Position numbers and translations under genes: made by a program. A stretch of 64,000 nucleotides of DNA from Membranipora membranacea (taxonomy: Eukaryota > Bryozoa > Gymnolaemata > Cheilostomatida > Membraniporidae): the NCBI GenBank assembly GCA_914767715.1, contig OU612073.1:992001-1056000 (forward strand), written 5' to 3'. The notes under the pieces were generated by a model. It was not told the DNA's origin, ran no database searches, and worked only from the letters and a program-made list of their open reading frames with translations. Shown here one piece after another: positions 11,764 to 23,581 of this stretch. Position 1 is the stretch's first letter; each line of letters opens with the position of its first letter.

Positions 11764-14700
11764 CGGATCATATTTTTTGTCTTCCCCAACATCTAAAACA
11801 AATAACCTGTGTCGATAAATTTATGAGAGAGTGGGCTATGTTACTCAGTCTTTTCACTAGATATAATATACATAGTTTGCATATTTATTCAGGGTTGTCT
11901 TTGCCACAAGTATGAAGAGCTGATGACCTTATTTCCTTGTGAGTTAATGCCCCCTAACAGGCAGTCTGGTAAGTTCTCTCCTTTGAAACATCGTCATCAT
12001 TTCATTATAACACACTTATATATATATATATGAAACCCTCAATAAAAACACACAGTAATAATGTATCGATCACAAAAAGCTTGCAAAGAATATCCCTGGT
12101 AACAGGGTGGCCTGTTTGTGGTTTCTCTTCTGCTACATCGACCTAGAATGAGATCATCACATGTATCCTTTCCTGATAACACCGTTCCTAACTCACATTC
12201 CACTGAAAGTTCAACAATCAAACTTTGCCTCAAACCAGCAGTTCCTTATCAACCACTTCCTCTCTTGATGGTCGATAAGGAAATTCACACATCAGACCAA
12301 ATTGGATTGTCTAAACTTGGCATTATACTATGTATGAGAGTACAGCCTTGTCCTAAGGTTATGACCGCGAGGCCACAAAAAAGTGGTCACATGACAGGCT
12401 AATGGGTCACAGGTGGTCACAGGCGCAGGTGACAGGCTAATGGGAATGTATTTCAGCAAAGAGAATTGTTGATGTAGAGATGCCACATTCACCGCTAACC
12501 AAAGCATATATTTAATGCAATAAAGATTTGAGTTAAATCACTGCACCCCTGGTTCAATTTCAATATTCCAATCAATAGTAGAAAATAGCTATATAAGTTC
12601 GTTGCTAGGTTTGTCATGCAGCAACAAGAAAGTGCATGTGAGAATGAATACTTTCACCATGAAAATGCATAAATACTGACTGGAAAAGACGACTATTTGA
12701 TACAGCCCAGTGTAATTCCTAATTCAACTATACATTCCGCATGACTCAGCAAGACTGTGAAACATTGCAAACATTTTTGGCAACACCTGTGTATTAAATG
12801 ATTTATTATTAGCTCTCCACTGCATAATTCTGAATTTTAATTGGAATTTTATCATTGAAACTAACTGTGATGTTGCAATTGTGGATCTAGCCTACGACCA
12901 ATGACAAAACATAAAGCTAATTGTTTTGCTAAACCGGACATCAGTACTTGCAGTATACAGTGAGAATAACAAGAATCAACAAATTGAAAAACTTCACAGC
13001 AGCGAGAAAGGATTCTTGAAAACATAGAGAAAAGTCTTGAGCACGCAGTGCACTCAGTCTAACCCTATGTTGTTTGCAGTGGTGTACTTATAGGTAGGGC
13101 CAGGGGGCCATTACCCTACCTCTTGAAAACCGATGGATCAGCCCTGGCTATTTGTTATTATAGAAACATTTAACATACCAAGAGGCAGTGGCCGGATGTC
13201 AGTAGTGGAATGGCATGAGCTTCTAGGGATGTGAGTAGACAAACCTGAGTAGTGAATGGCGTGGTGGCATTAGCACATCAAACCATTCTATTTTGCCAAA
13301 GGTGAGCTGGCGTTATCAGCTAATACACTTGCTTTTCACTGCCAGGTGATTGATGCCTCAGGATTATTTGGTCTCAGTCCCATTGAGGTTGCATTCATTG
13401 CGTTCCAGCCCCTCAGGTTTACTTATTTCCAACACGGGAGATTTATTTAAAGCCAACAAATAACTGATCCCCAACATGTGTCCCTTGGCTTGTATTGCTT
13501 GTTACCAATTGTTGTATAACACATTCTTGAACGGTAAATCAACTTTGTAAGTCACTCACCTTCAATGTTATCACCGACCTTGAGCTGAGCATGGTTGACC
13601 TTTCATGAGCATATAGCCAGTGTCTGCGCTGCGATGTTTTTTTGTTTACTAGGAGGAACAAAAGTAACCATTTTGCAGTTCCTATGATGTTTGATTTGTG
13701 AGACTAACTGTAATGAACTGCAAATACTCAGATTAATCACGAAAATAATATGGTAATTTATTTTAATCCTGACAAATATTTTGTTGGCAACCTCTGTACC
13801 TTGCTTGATTTATTACTGCCGCATTACCTTTTCATTTTGTACATATTTGTTGGATTAAACATAAATTGTAATAATTAAAACAAACTCCTACAATATATCT
13901 GTATGTATCAGCCTAATTGAGCTGTAGCCGATGTGGAGGAGGTGATAACAGAAGGTAGTTGAGTGTCACCATAGGCATGTTACAGCCAGTAAGACTGGAA
14001 TGAAAGTAAAACGGTTTTATGAACACTATTATGATAAAGAGAAGACGTCCGGAAACACAGCTTTAGTTAGCTCATATCATCTGGGCTTCTTGCTTTTGAT
14101 AAGATCCCCACAAGTGCCATGATAAACTTGTTTGAAGTAAGGATTTGACTGAAAATTTTATAACCTGTGGTCAATATTTAACATCGTCAGCTACGGGAAA
14201 TCCATTAGCTTAAAATTATAGTCAATTCTTCCATGTTCTGTCACATCACAGTAGGATAGTGAGTAACAACAGCATGACTTTTCTTTTGATGCTCTCCTAT
14301 TTTGACTAAAGCTATAAAATTGGTCTGGCAAGCAATGTTTAACACAACACCAATGTATTTAATTCTTTAATTCTGATGTAAGGCAAATATGCGTGAGATT
14401 GTAGATGGATGGATTTATTACAGTCACTGGCAAACAAGCCATGAATTTTGGAATTGAGACTGGCACTAGTAAAAGACAAAAATATAGAAAAAGCAGGTCT
14501 CCTTTGACAAATATATTGTTTAGTGTGAGAATCAGATGTCTTAAAATGCAGTCTCGGCTCCAAGCACCTCTGTACTTCATGGTGTGGTGCTTCATGATGG
14601 GCATCTATATAGGAAGTCATTTATAAAGTGGTCATCATCATCAATGTATCTGAGAGCAGTTTCTTATCAGGTCATTGTTACGATGAATAATTACTCTAGC

Positions 14701-15837
14701 ATATATTTATGTTGTGGATGTGATGTGGAAACTGGCCAGATAATGATTGGAATTTATAATTTGGAGTTGTCTTATTTTGATCCAGAGTAACAAAACTCCC
14801 TGTGCACAAATACTCTTAACTATGTCGCCATGAATATTTATTTATAGAAGTTGTCTTGATGGTATTCAAATAAAAAATAGTTAAAGGCAACCTTTTAACT
14901 TCTGAGAAAGAAGAAAAGTGAAGATTAATTAGGCTACATGTGCCAAAATTATGTGAGAGTAGTATATGGGTGAGAATATATAAATTGCATTATAAAATAT
15001 ATCCTTCATTTCCACAGTACTTCATAGTTAATTACATAGTTCAGGTGAGGAAGAAAATATATATTCATACTCATCTGGCCTATACTATCCCATTTTTTCA
15101 GTTTTATGAAACAATTATCCTGATGGCTTGACGATCCTGTCTGTTCAATATGTGTATGGTAGATTGTGGGTGTTGGATATCAATATCTGCGTCTCCAGTA
15201 TAAAAAAATAGGAAACTTACAGGTATGAGATTCAATGGGGTGAGAATTCCCCGTATGCTTATTTGGTTTTTTTGGGCTATAAGTTCTACAAGATTAGCTG
15301 GAATCAAGGAATTTTCTAGATTACTTGAAATAAAAATCTCTCAATGCGATAAGTGACATAGCTTCTGCAGGTCAAGAACTTTTTCTACCATATAAATCGT
15401 TTTGAGTCATCAACAAAAATGATCAGAGTGATCACAAGATGACAGATGTGTGGTGACCTCTTCAGATGGGGTGTCAGTCGGTTGTTCTCCATACAAAGCC
15501 ATCGATTAGATAAACTTTGTTATTTCTTTTTGAAATAATATTCATCAAGCTCCACGGATCTTGATCAAACATGTCAACGATGAGTTAGCGGATGTGCATG
15601 TTTCTGTAAACATCAAAGTTAATCAAAGTCAAAATAATATACTATACTTCCGGCTTTTTGTTTTCATCCAGCATCTTATTTTCGTGAAAATAGAATGTGA
15701 CAAATTGATCTCAATTTCCCTCTCAGGACATTGGTTTTTGTTTGATGCCCTGCTGTAATGGTTGCTGTGACCCTTAGACTTAATATATTAAGTCTATGCT
15801 GTGACCCTCTGGTTCACTCTCACTGCAGAATCTCAAG
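11764..15837. other. Intergenic region between divergent genes
   Basis: About 4 kb separate the receptor kinase start (minus) from the lectin start (plus), so both promoters should lie here. I cannot point to a supported core promoter. A Cys-containing minus frame at 12039-12233 has no usable flanking splice sites and no signal peptide, so I do not call it. A short tandem duplication built on gtgacaggctaatggg lies at 12395-12445. The 26-bp palindromic insertion at 15773-15798 sits 40 bp before the lectin ATG. Confidence 0.55.
15773..15798. mobile_element. 26-bp palindromic micro-insertion with 8-bp target duplication
   Basis: A 26-bp near-perfect palindrome runs from CTTAGACTTAATA to its complement and ends in CTATG, with one mismatch between the arms. 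It is flanked on both sides by ctgtgacc (15765-15772 and 15799-15806). The terminal sequence matches the ends of the 2.4-kb foldback element at 18024-20404. It lies just upstream of the lectin start codon, probably in the promoter or 5' UTR. Confidence 0.7.
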
Positions 15838-18800
15838 ATGGAGATAGACACAATCTTCAATACTCAGAATTTGTTTCTAGCTTTATTCTATTTATGTGGT
15901 ACGTGTTCTCTCTGAATGGTTCTCAAGTTTTCAATTCTTCAGCTTCTTTTTTTTATCATTTGGCATAAATTGAAGTACATCGAAGTGAGTTGTAAAGTAT
16001 GTGAAAATCTTGAGCACTTGTCAAGTTCAATCTCTTGGAATATAACACTTCCATTGTGATAGCATATATACATAATTCTGATAATTTTAGGGGTGTTATC
16101 AAATGGTGTTCAGCCGTATGATGATATTTACCGAAACGATCAGGGAGACAGCGGCAGCTCCTACCTGATACAGATCCAGGCTGCAGGACGAGAGATCTGT
16201 TCTCTGGCATGCCTGGAGATAGACTGCTTTAGGTTCAGTTTTGATTCACAGTCAAACAAGTGCTTGCTGGACACATGTCTTGGCGAAGATATGGTTTGGA
16301 ATTAATTAAGCATAATGTTTAAACCACTGCTGACGCAGCTGGGCATTGCCCAGCAGAGCCACCAGACAAAAATTTGAATAGAAAGTTGTGGCATCAAAAC
16401 ATCTAGCCAGTAGCTTTGCATGGAGTTATATGAGCTCTCAAAAAGTAAGGAGTATCTTCTTCCCCAGCCATACGCCATTAGTGATGTCAAAAGTTGACCC
16501 TGACCAATCAGCTGCCTCTAAAATCTAGCTGAGATCCAACACTAATAAAAGCTAGCTTTAATTTGAATTATTGCTTTTGGTCAGGGGGTCTTTCTAGTAA
16601 GACAGTAACATAACTATTCAATAAGCACTTGATAAGTGAGCGAGACGTGCAAGAGACCGAATGAGCAAATTGATAGCAAAGATCTGCTCCAAAATGCATT
16701 TTTTATTCTAATTGAAAGCCCCTCTGCGTCGTTACAAAACTGAGACTACATCATGATTATAAACACTTCGCCTCTTCATTTTCAATATAAATATACACCT
16801 TATTTTATCTTTGGTTTAACAGGAATGTTCAACAGAAGCTCAGGCGGCCATGTTTATAGATCCCTCCAGTACCCTGTCAACCCAGTACTCTCTAGTAGTG
16901 AGTGATTAGCCTTGTCACATGGCTACTTTTTTGTTTTTGGGGTGTAGCCTTGTATTTTTGGAGAAAATAAATAAAAACAAATTGATTCCACTTAATAATT
17001 ACAGTAATAATTTGAAAAGTATGTAGTGTACAGATTAGAACTCCAAATTAGAAGACAACTTCTCGCACGATGTCCAAAAATACAAGGCTAGTGGGTAATA
17101 CAGTACGCCTTGACAATACACCGCTCTCTCATGCATTTGATTCATAAGTAACATTTGGTCAATAGCAGATTTGACTGTTTAGTTTTTTACCCTTTATTTG
17201 CCATTTATCTTTGCCCTCTATAATACCGAAGAGCATTGCAAGTAGAGAAATCTTGGACATGTGTTAAGATGTGCATGATTTACAGACTACTAAACTGATT
17301 TTAGCGAAAGATATGAAACATAGTGCAGTACAAGCCAGCACCATTGGTAATGACTACTCTGGTTCTAACATTGTCGATGGGTATTATACACCAGATGAGA
17401 GTGCGCAGTCATTAGTCGATTCACTGATGGCTTTAGAGATCCAGCAAGATCCATGGTTTGAGATCGACCTTGAAGATGACTTCTGTATAGAGGGCATGAA
17501 GTGCTGGCTGAGACCTGATAGAGGTAAGTTGAATAATTGAAGTACAGTGCATTACCTTGAAACTATGAAAAGTTTATTGTGTCAGCACCCATTATTCACC
17601 TGTATATATAAGCCTCAAAGATATCGATGACTTGATTGTGTTGTTTCTGTTGTCCAACATATTGATTGCCTGTTTGTGCTTATGGTTTTGTATTGATAAC
17701 TCTCTAAAGTCTTCCATATTGAAGCCAAGACAGAAACCTGAATTTGTCACTCAGCAGACAGTACGTTGCAACACCTCAATTTATTCTCCTGTTGTGTTGT
17801 TTATGAACCATGCTGTCTGATTCAAGACGATTCAACAGTAATGAGTTTCGACCTTAGACTTGATAATAAATTTAGATACTAGCATCAAAATCCTGAGGCA
17901 CTCAATCGTGGGATGACATCTAATTGATGGTGTTATCATTGATTTGCAGTCCTCTTTTGAAATTAGCAGTAGTAAAGAATGACTGCTAACAACCATTTTT
18001 TTCAGTTGCACAGGACCTGGCACCATAGACTTACTATACTACCTAGACAGGCCCATTCTGCTTGCAGGATAGCCTTGTGACATAGTCTATCTCTGCAGCA
18101 CAGCAGTGGTGGCGCTGCCTTCCATCAAGAAAGGCAACTCCCAGGGTTCAAGGTTATGAGATATCAAAACCAGTGTTCCATTTAGGCCCAAATAATTCCA
18201 AATTATGGGTTTCCATTGTTTTCCCAATTTTGGTACTCAGACTAGGTGAATTAGTTCAAGCCCTATGCTGCAGAGACGAACGTATGCCTCAACAGTTCGC
18301 ACATGCGCAGACTGAGACAGGCCAATAGCATTCAATACTGTCCCACTTAAATAGCACGACATGACGTAATTAGTTTGTGCTGTGAGCCATAGTTTACTAT
18401 ATATCCATCAATGAAACAATGTGAAAAATCAAGGGACGCTGGGCATGATATCAGCCGCTGTCCAGCCCCTTATTATTCAAACACAAAGAAAATTGGTGAG
18501 TGTATGCAAAAGACCTTTCCGCACGAGATGGTATTCATAATTTGTCCCCAGAACCAGAACTTTTTATGATAAGAGACAATCATTAGCCATTAAACATTGA
18601 AACAAATACAGCCATTTACCCTCAGCACTTCCATCACTTCCTATAAAAATGTAAAGAATACCTATAACACAAGATCACAAATATTTTGTTGGATAAGCCA
18701 GATTTAAGCACCAGCACCACCACCATCATCATTTTCTCCTTAAAATTCTTCGTAGTTGTGACTGAACACAGTCTGCTCATATTGGATTGCTAATTTTATT

Positions 18801-20594
18801 GTCGCTTCACAAGGAAGAATAGATCTGTGCTGTTTAATGAGTATGCAAACTACAGATAGCTGTTGTTCCTGAGTACGTAATGATGAAGCTAGAGTATTGA
18901 CAATAACTTAAAATTATTATCGTTCAGTACTGTAGTCAAAATCTAATGGCCTTTACCATGGCCGAACTTAATTTTGCCGGTGCCGGTAAGGTTCTTTAAG
19001 TTTATAAATGTGATATTGGCGTCAACAGTGAATGTCAATTAGAGTGATATTTGAAAAGTACAATTCTGGTAATGATCATTATTATTATTCTTATCGTTGC
19101 ATTCACATTATTTTTTTTCAATAGTTTCAATAATTCCCATAAAAACTATTTCAGCTTCGATCTAGGTGGAGCCCTGCAGACATCTCTATACTTCTCAAGA
19201 TAGTGCAGCACAATCAACAGTGATGTCTCCTTACAGAGGGATGTTTTAGTCATTGCAGAAGGGGTTCTTGCTGCTCATTAATTCAAAAACTTCTCTGGCT
19301 GTCTAAATAAAGGGTTCAGAAACGTTATTTTGTGGCTCAGACTGGGTTCTATACTAATAGCCATTATTCATACTAAACCTTCGCTCATACCAACAAAAAT
19401 TTATTGCACGCTGCGGATCGGTTTGTGCTTGTGAGCAGCTGTGATTCATATGAGCATGCAACTCTCGGCTGAGTCAAGCAATAATGCTGGTGATCATTTG
19501 GCAATTATTTTCCAGTCTTGGAAATGATTAGAATCACTGCTTCCATCCTTGATCCTCTGTAGTCTCATCATCACATGTTGTTCCATTTTCTCAGATGATG
19601 GCGTGTCATGTTGTAATAACTACTTTTTTCACACTGCCGTGTCTGGTCAAGGAAGCAATTGACATTCACTGTTGACGCCGATATCATATTGATAAACTCA
19701 AAGAACCTTACCGGTATCGGCAAAATTAAGTTTGGCCACAGTAAAGGCCATTAGATTTTGACTACAGTACTGAAGTATAATAATTTTAAGTTATTGTCAA
19801 TACTCTAGCTTCATCATACGTACTCAGGAGCAACAGCTATCTGTAGTTTACATACTCAATTTACAGCACAGATCTATTCTTCCTTGTGAAGCGACAATAA
19901 AATTGGCAATCCAATTTGAGCAGACTGGTTGTGTTCAGTCACTACTAGGAACAATTTTGAAGAAAAAAACGATGATGGCGGTGATAAGATCTGGCTCATC
20001 CAACAAAATATTTTTGATACTTTGTTATAGGTATTCTTTACATTTTTATAGTAGTGATGGAAGTGCTGAGGGTAAATGGCTGTATTTATTTCAGTGTTTA
20101 TTGGCCAATGATTGTATCTTATCATAGAAAGTTCTGGTTCTGGGGACAAATTATGAATACCATCTCATGTGGAAAAGTCTTTTACATACACTCACCAATT
20201 TTCTTTGTGTTTGAATAATAAGGGGCTGGACAGGGGCTGATATCATGCCCAACGTCCCTTGATTTTTCACATTATTCCATTGAATGGTATATAGTAAACA
20301 ATGGCCCACAGCACAAACTAATTAGTCATGTCGTGCTATTTAAGTGGGACATATATCAGTGGAGCATAAGCATTGTCCTGTCTAGGTAGTATATTAAGAC
20401 TATGCCTGGCACTCACCGTCGCCAATGATGGACAGCATGGCACTTATGCGCTCTGCGATGTAAGAGACGGCCCTCTAGATTTTGTTGAGAATGTGGAGTG
20501 TATTTCACCGATCTATGGAAGATATATGAAGGTTGTACAGCAAACAGTTGATCAGAAGTTACAGCTATATGAGGTTGAAATCTATGGGCATTAA
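15838..20594 (+). CDS. Secreted PAN/apple plus F5/8C (fucolectin-type) protein, last exon disrupted by a transposon
   Basis: Exons 15838..15898, 16091..16293, 16823..16897, 17286..17523 and 20386..20594 give 786 nt, or 261 codons plus stop, with all phases matching. Residues 1 to about 25 form a signal peptide (LFLALFYLCGVLS). A PAN/apple-like part follows (CSLACLEIDCFRFSF, then CLLDTC). The C-terminal half is an F5/8C domain: SNIVDGYYT, DPWFEIDLEDDFCIEGM, and the typical close GRYMKVVQ...LQLYEVEIYG. The last exon originally began after ttttttcag at 18010, but a foldback element inserted in it with an 8-bp duplication. The model above uses an acceptor inside the right end of the element, which restores the frame. 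Reading from the old acceptor gives a stop (CCATAG) at the element edge. It is probably a secreted, possibly carbohydrate-binding protein. I do not see the usual fucose-binding HxTxxR motif. Confidence 0.78.
18010..18023 (+). pseudogene. Stranded 5' fragment of the original last lectin exon
   Basis: After the acceptor ttttttcag, TTGCACAGGA plus the target sequence CCTGGCAC would continue the phase-1 codon left by exon 17286..17523 and read V-A-Q-D-L-A. It is cut off at 18023 by the inserted element. The continuation (TCACCGTCGCC...) is found only after the second copy of CCTGGCAC at 20405-20412. The two parts are now 2.4 kb apart. Confidence 0.75.
18024..20404. mobile_element. 2.4-kb foldback DNA transposon, non-autonomous
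   Basis: The ends are CATAGACTTAC and TTAAGACTATG, with about 28 bp of terminal inverted match (acctagacagg on one side, cctgtctaggt on the other). It is flanked by an 8-bp target duplication CCTGGCAC (18016-18023 and 20405-20412). Inside, two long imperfect inverted arms (about 18340-19040 and 19657-20350) enclose a loop of about 615 bp. The left arm holds roughly 290 extra bases (18052-18339) not present on the right. There is no transposase-like frame. The 8-bp duplication is compatible with hAT, P, Merlin or some Mutator-like transposases; the ends alone do not decide which. Confidence 0.85.
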
Positions 20595-20918
20595 CATTAC
20601 TTGGGAAAATCTGTTTTGCTAAACCTCCCTTGTCCTTCCCTGGATAGACCAATATATCACGCTCCTTCATATTATTTAACCTCGTGTGTTCTATTCTCAA
20701 CTCGGTAGTGACTGCAGCTTTATACGGCATTTTATAATGTCTGCAATAATTCCAGTAAACGCTAACACAATGTTCTATTTCAGTTTGTATCTGTGCTATT
20801 TTTTATTTTCAATTACTTTTTATCATTTGAACCTTTTAGTTTTTTAGTCATCAGCGGCAAATCCATATATCATTTCACTATATTATGTATGTACATGTAT
20901 ATATGTGACAACGAATTA

Positions 20919-20951
20919 AACCAAACCAACCCAACCAAACCAAACCAAACC
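20919..20951. repeat. CAAAC-type simple repeat
   Basis: An irregular pentanucleotide run (ccaaaccaacccaaccaaac and onward), about 330 bp beyond the lectin stop codon. It may be part of the 3' UTR or flank. Confidence 0.85.
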
Positions 20952-22239
20952 CTCATGACTATGACAACCCTGTGATGAGCAGCGACATGGTAAGCTGTTG
21001 GTTTTTAACTCTGTTTGATTTTTTTCCCCCAGCTGTCAGGATAATACCATTAGTTCCAATCAGCGGTTTGCCCATGGGCGAATATGTAAAGAGGGCCAGC
21101 ATGGTCAGAGTGCTTACAGGACACGCTGACAATTAAAATTGAAGTCAATGCTGACATATAACAGTAGGCTAGTTGGTAACACAGACATGACTATTCTTTT
21201 AGCAAGCTTTCAAACTGGATCGGCAAATGATATGTTATATATATATATGTTGTTATATATATGTTATGTTATACTCTGATGTAGGGTGATAAAGTCTGCA
21301 TTTTCACAAACGATAAATTATGATAGATGATAGATACCATAAATTCAATGTTGTTGTTGATCGCAGTCATTGTTCTCTGTAATAATTAAAAGAAATGTCA
21401 GCAATGCATAGGTCTCTATTGGGCCTATAGTTTTGCGCAAACTTGCTTGCGGCACTAATTTAATGTGATGCTAATGTAATAACTTTCTTATGAGTTCGGA
21501 CAACTACTTCAATAAATGATCAACCACTTAGATAAGCTTAGGATGAATGTGACCCCTTTTCTGTCAATTCCATATTTTTATGAAGAGAAGTTGCCGATTT
21601 AAAAATTGAGTAACAATTCTGGAAAAGTGTTGGCAGGCTTTTAATGAACGATTGTAGATGGGTTGACTATTTGAGGTACAATTTCTACAATACATGGCGA
21701 ACAAGCCATATTATGACCAAGCAATACAATCAATTATCATTAGCATAAGCACCATCATACAGTGAATGTCAGGCACAATGAACAACTTTTGAATCTGATA
21801 TAATGATATTGACATGAGTTGTTTTCTCCTGTACAAAGAGGAGACAACTACATAAGATAAGATATCAATAGAACTTGGAGAATCATTTACAAGATTTCCA
21901 TAGACTAATTCATTGGTAAAGAAGGACAGGCTAGGCTGCCAGTGCCAGGTTGCCGGCAATCATTAAGTAGAGTCAGCATTATTCAATATAAATAAGCAAG
22001 GCAAAGTTCTGTGAGATGGTCTGCCAACAATAAGCGACCAGCGAGCACTCAAATTTGGTGAAAAATGCAAATCTTGAAAAATGTATAGTCCAAAAGATGA
22101 TGAAAAGTTGGTACTGATTGAATGTTATATCGCGCATACTTCAATCATTTTCCACTGATTCCCTTTCTGCCATGAAAACAAGCCCACTTTTTAGCATCAA
22201 TTAGCTTAATGTTTCTTCTGGATGTTTTGGGTGTAAGGG

Positions 22240-22253
22240 CCCCCCCCCCCCCC
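22240..22253. repeat. Poly-C tract (14 C)
   Basis: An uninterrupted homopolymer of C in an otherwise AT-rich region. On the opposite strand it is a G-run. The exact length is the kind of feature that sequencing often miscounts. Confidence 0.9.
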
Positions 22254-22584
22254 GCAAGTTAACGCAGCACATTATGATCTTTGTTTAGCTAGGATCTTAC
22301 GCTACAAGGCAAATATTTCTCATTCATACATTACAAAGGAGACTGGTAAACAGTATTCATAGATATTGATACCTGATTACATTATTATAATAGCTCGATA
22401 ATAAGTACTTGATGGTGTCATGTAGGGGCGTACAGATTAGGGAAGTTGTTTTTATCAGATATGCCAGACAATCACTTAACCAGTCTAAATAATAACGAGA
22501 ATGAACCAGAAAATCCTCGACAAAAATTATCTTTTTTAATGCAGGTTGTTTTAATGATTTTGGATGACAAGATTGTCTTTCTCT

Positions 22585-22776
22585 ATTGGTGTTAGCAATG
22601 AACTAAACCTATTGGTGTTAGCAATGAACTGTTGGTGTTAGCGATGAACTATTGGTGTTAGCAATGAACTAAAGGTTTAGTTCATTGGTGTTAGCATAGG
22701 CTGAAACAACAGGCCTGCTACCACTCCCAACGGGCCGAGCGAAGCGAGCACAAAGATAGAGACTGTTGTTTCAGTC
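22585..22776. repeat. 20-bp tandem repeat with adjoining hairpin
   Basis: Four copies of attggtgttagcaatgaact (22585-22604, 22611-22630, 22631-22650, 22651-22670) and a partial fifth near 22685. They are followed by an inverted pair, ctgaaacaacag (about 22701-22712) and ctgttgtttcag (about 22763-22774), with a 50-bp GC-richer loop. A further gtgttag echo lies after the hairpin. Confidence 0.8.
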
Positions 22777-23581
22777 TAGTGTTAGCAGGTGTTAGAATCT
22801 GCTCTCAACTCAATCCCCCTTATTCAGTACGCCCCTGTAGAACATAAAGCTAAATTGATTCAGTGAGCTGATCATAGCTATGCGCTTATAATTTGTTAAG
22901 AGCTATCCATAGTTATTTCATAGATAAACATACAGGGCAGCAGATAAGCTCAAGTAATTAAGCTACACAGAGCAGGTAAGTTACTCAACACTTTACTAGG
23001 TTTAGCCGACATGTCAGTTGTCCACACTCGACTAGTAACCATCGCTTCTCCCATAGGAACATGACTGTATAAGGAAATAAGGAGTCCCATTCTGCTGCAC
23101 ATTATGATTGTTGTAAATGTTACAAATTACAAGTCAAATTGTGACACTATGTTTGGAGTTGAGGTTTATAAAACAAAAATGTTTGGTCACCCCATGCGTT
23201 CACATCTCTACGGCCATTGTGGAGTGAATATGTATGTAGCAGAGTACGTGTTATGTGGTCATCTATCCCAGGTTTATAATACATGTATTGTCCTGCTGAA
23301 GATATCAATCAGCGGATGATGTACTTATGATGGTCAGGTAGCCCGTCACGGTGTACACTCGTTTAACAAGGATATAGAGAATTGGCTTCTCTGTACATTC
23401 TACCTGGCACAGATTTCACTGTAAATTTCAGTTTTTAAAAGAAAGGGTTTGGCTGATGTATCTATGCTGCTCTAATAAGATGCTGACATATCCGACATCC
23501 TTCCTTAATGTTACACAGCAAGCCGATCGTAGAGGCCATTATAATGATGAGGTTTATGTACATATACTATTTCCTTAGACC

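Larger units (their letters stand above)
20595..23581. other. Intergenic region between the lectin and the acidic membrane protein
   Basis: Nothing here looks coding; the longest frames lack splice context and family resemblance. It contains a CAAAC-rich run (20919-20951), a TATA-type microsatellite (21237-21268), a run of 14 C (22240-22253), a 20-bp tandem repeat followed by a hairpin (22585-22776), and the promoter region of the downstream plus-strand gene. Confidence 0.55.

Noticed and set aside
12039-12233. Minus-strand 64-residue Cys-containing frame upstream of the receptor kinase
   Set aside because: No signal peptide, no good donor at its end, no family match, and the receptor already has a signal-peptide exon at 11681..11763.
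17632-17820. Plus-strand 62-residue hydrophobic frame between lectin exons
   Set aside because: It lies in the intron. The phase-1 junction from exon 17523 to either last-exon acceptor leaves no room for it, and it breaks the F5/8C domain.
22875-22890. catagctatg palindrome as another member of the micro-insertion family
   Set aside because: No direct duplication on its flanks (gagctgat against cgcttata), and the core is short enough for chance.
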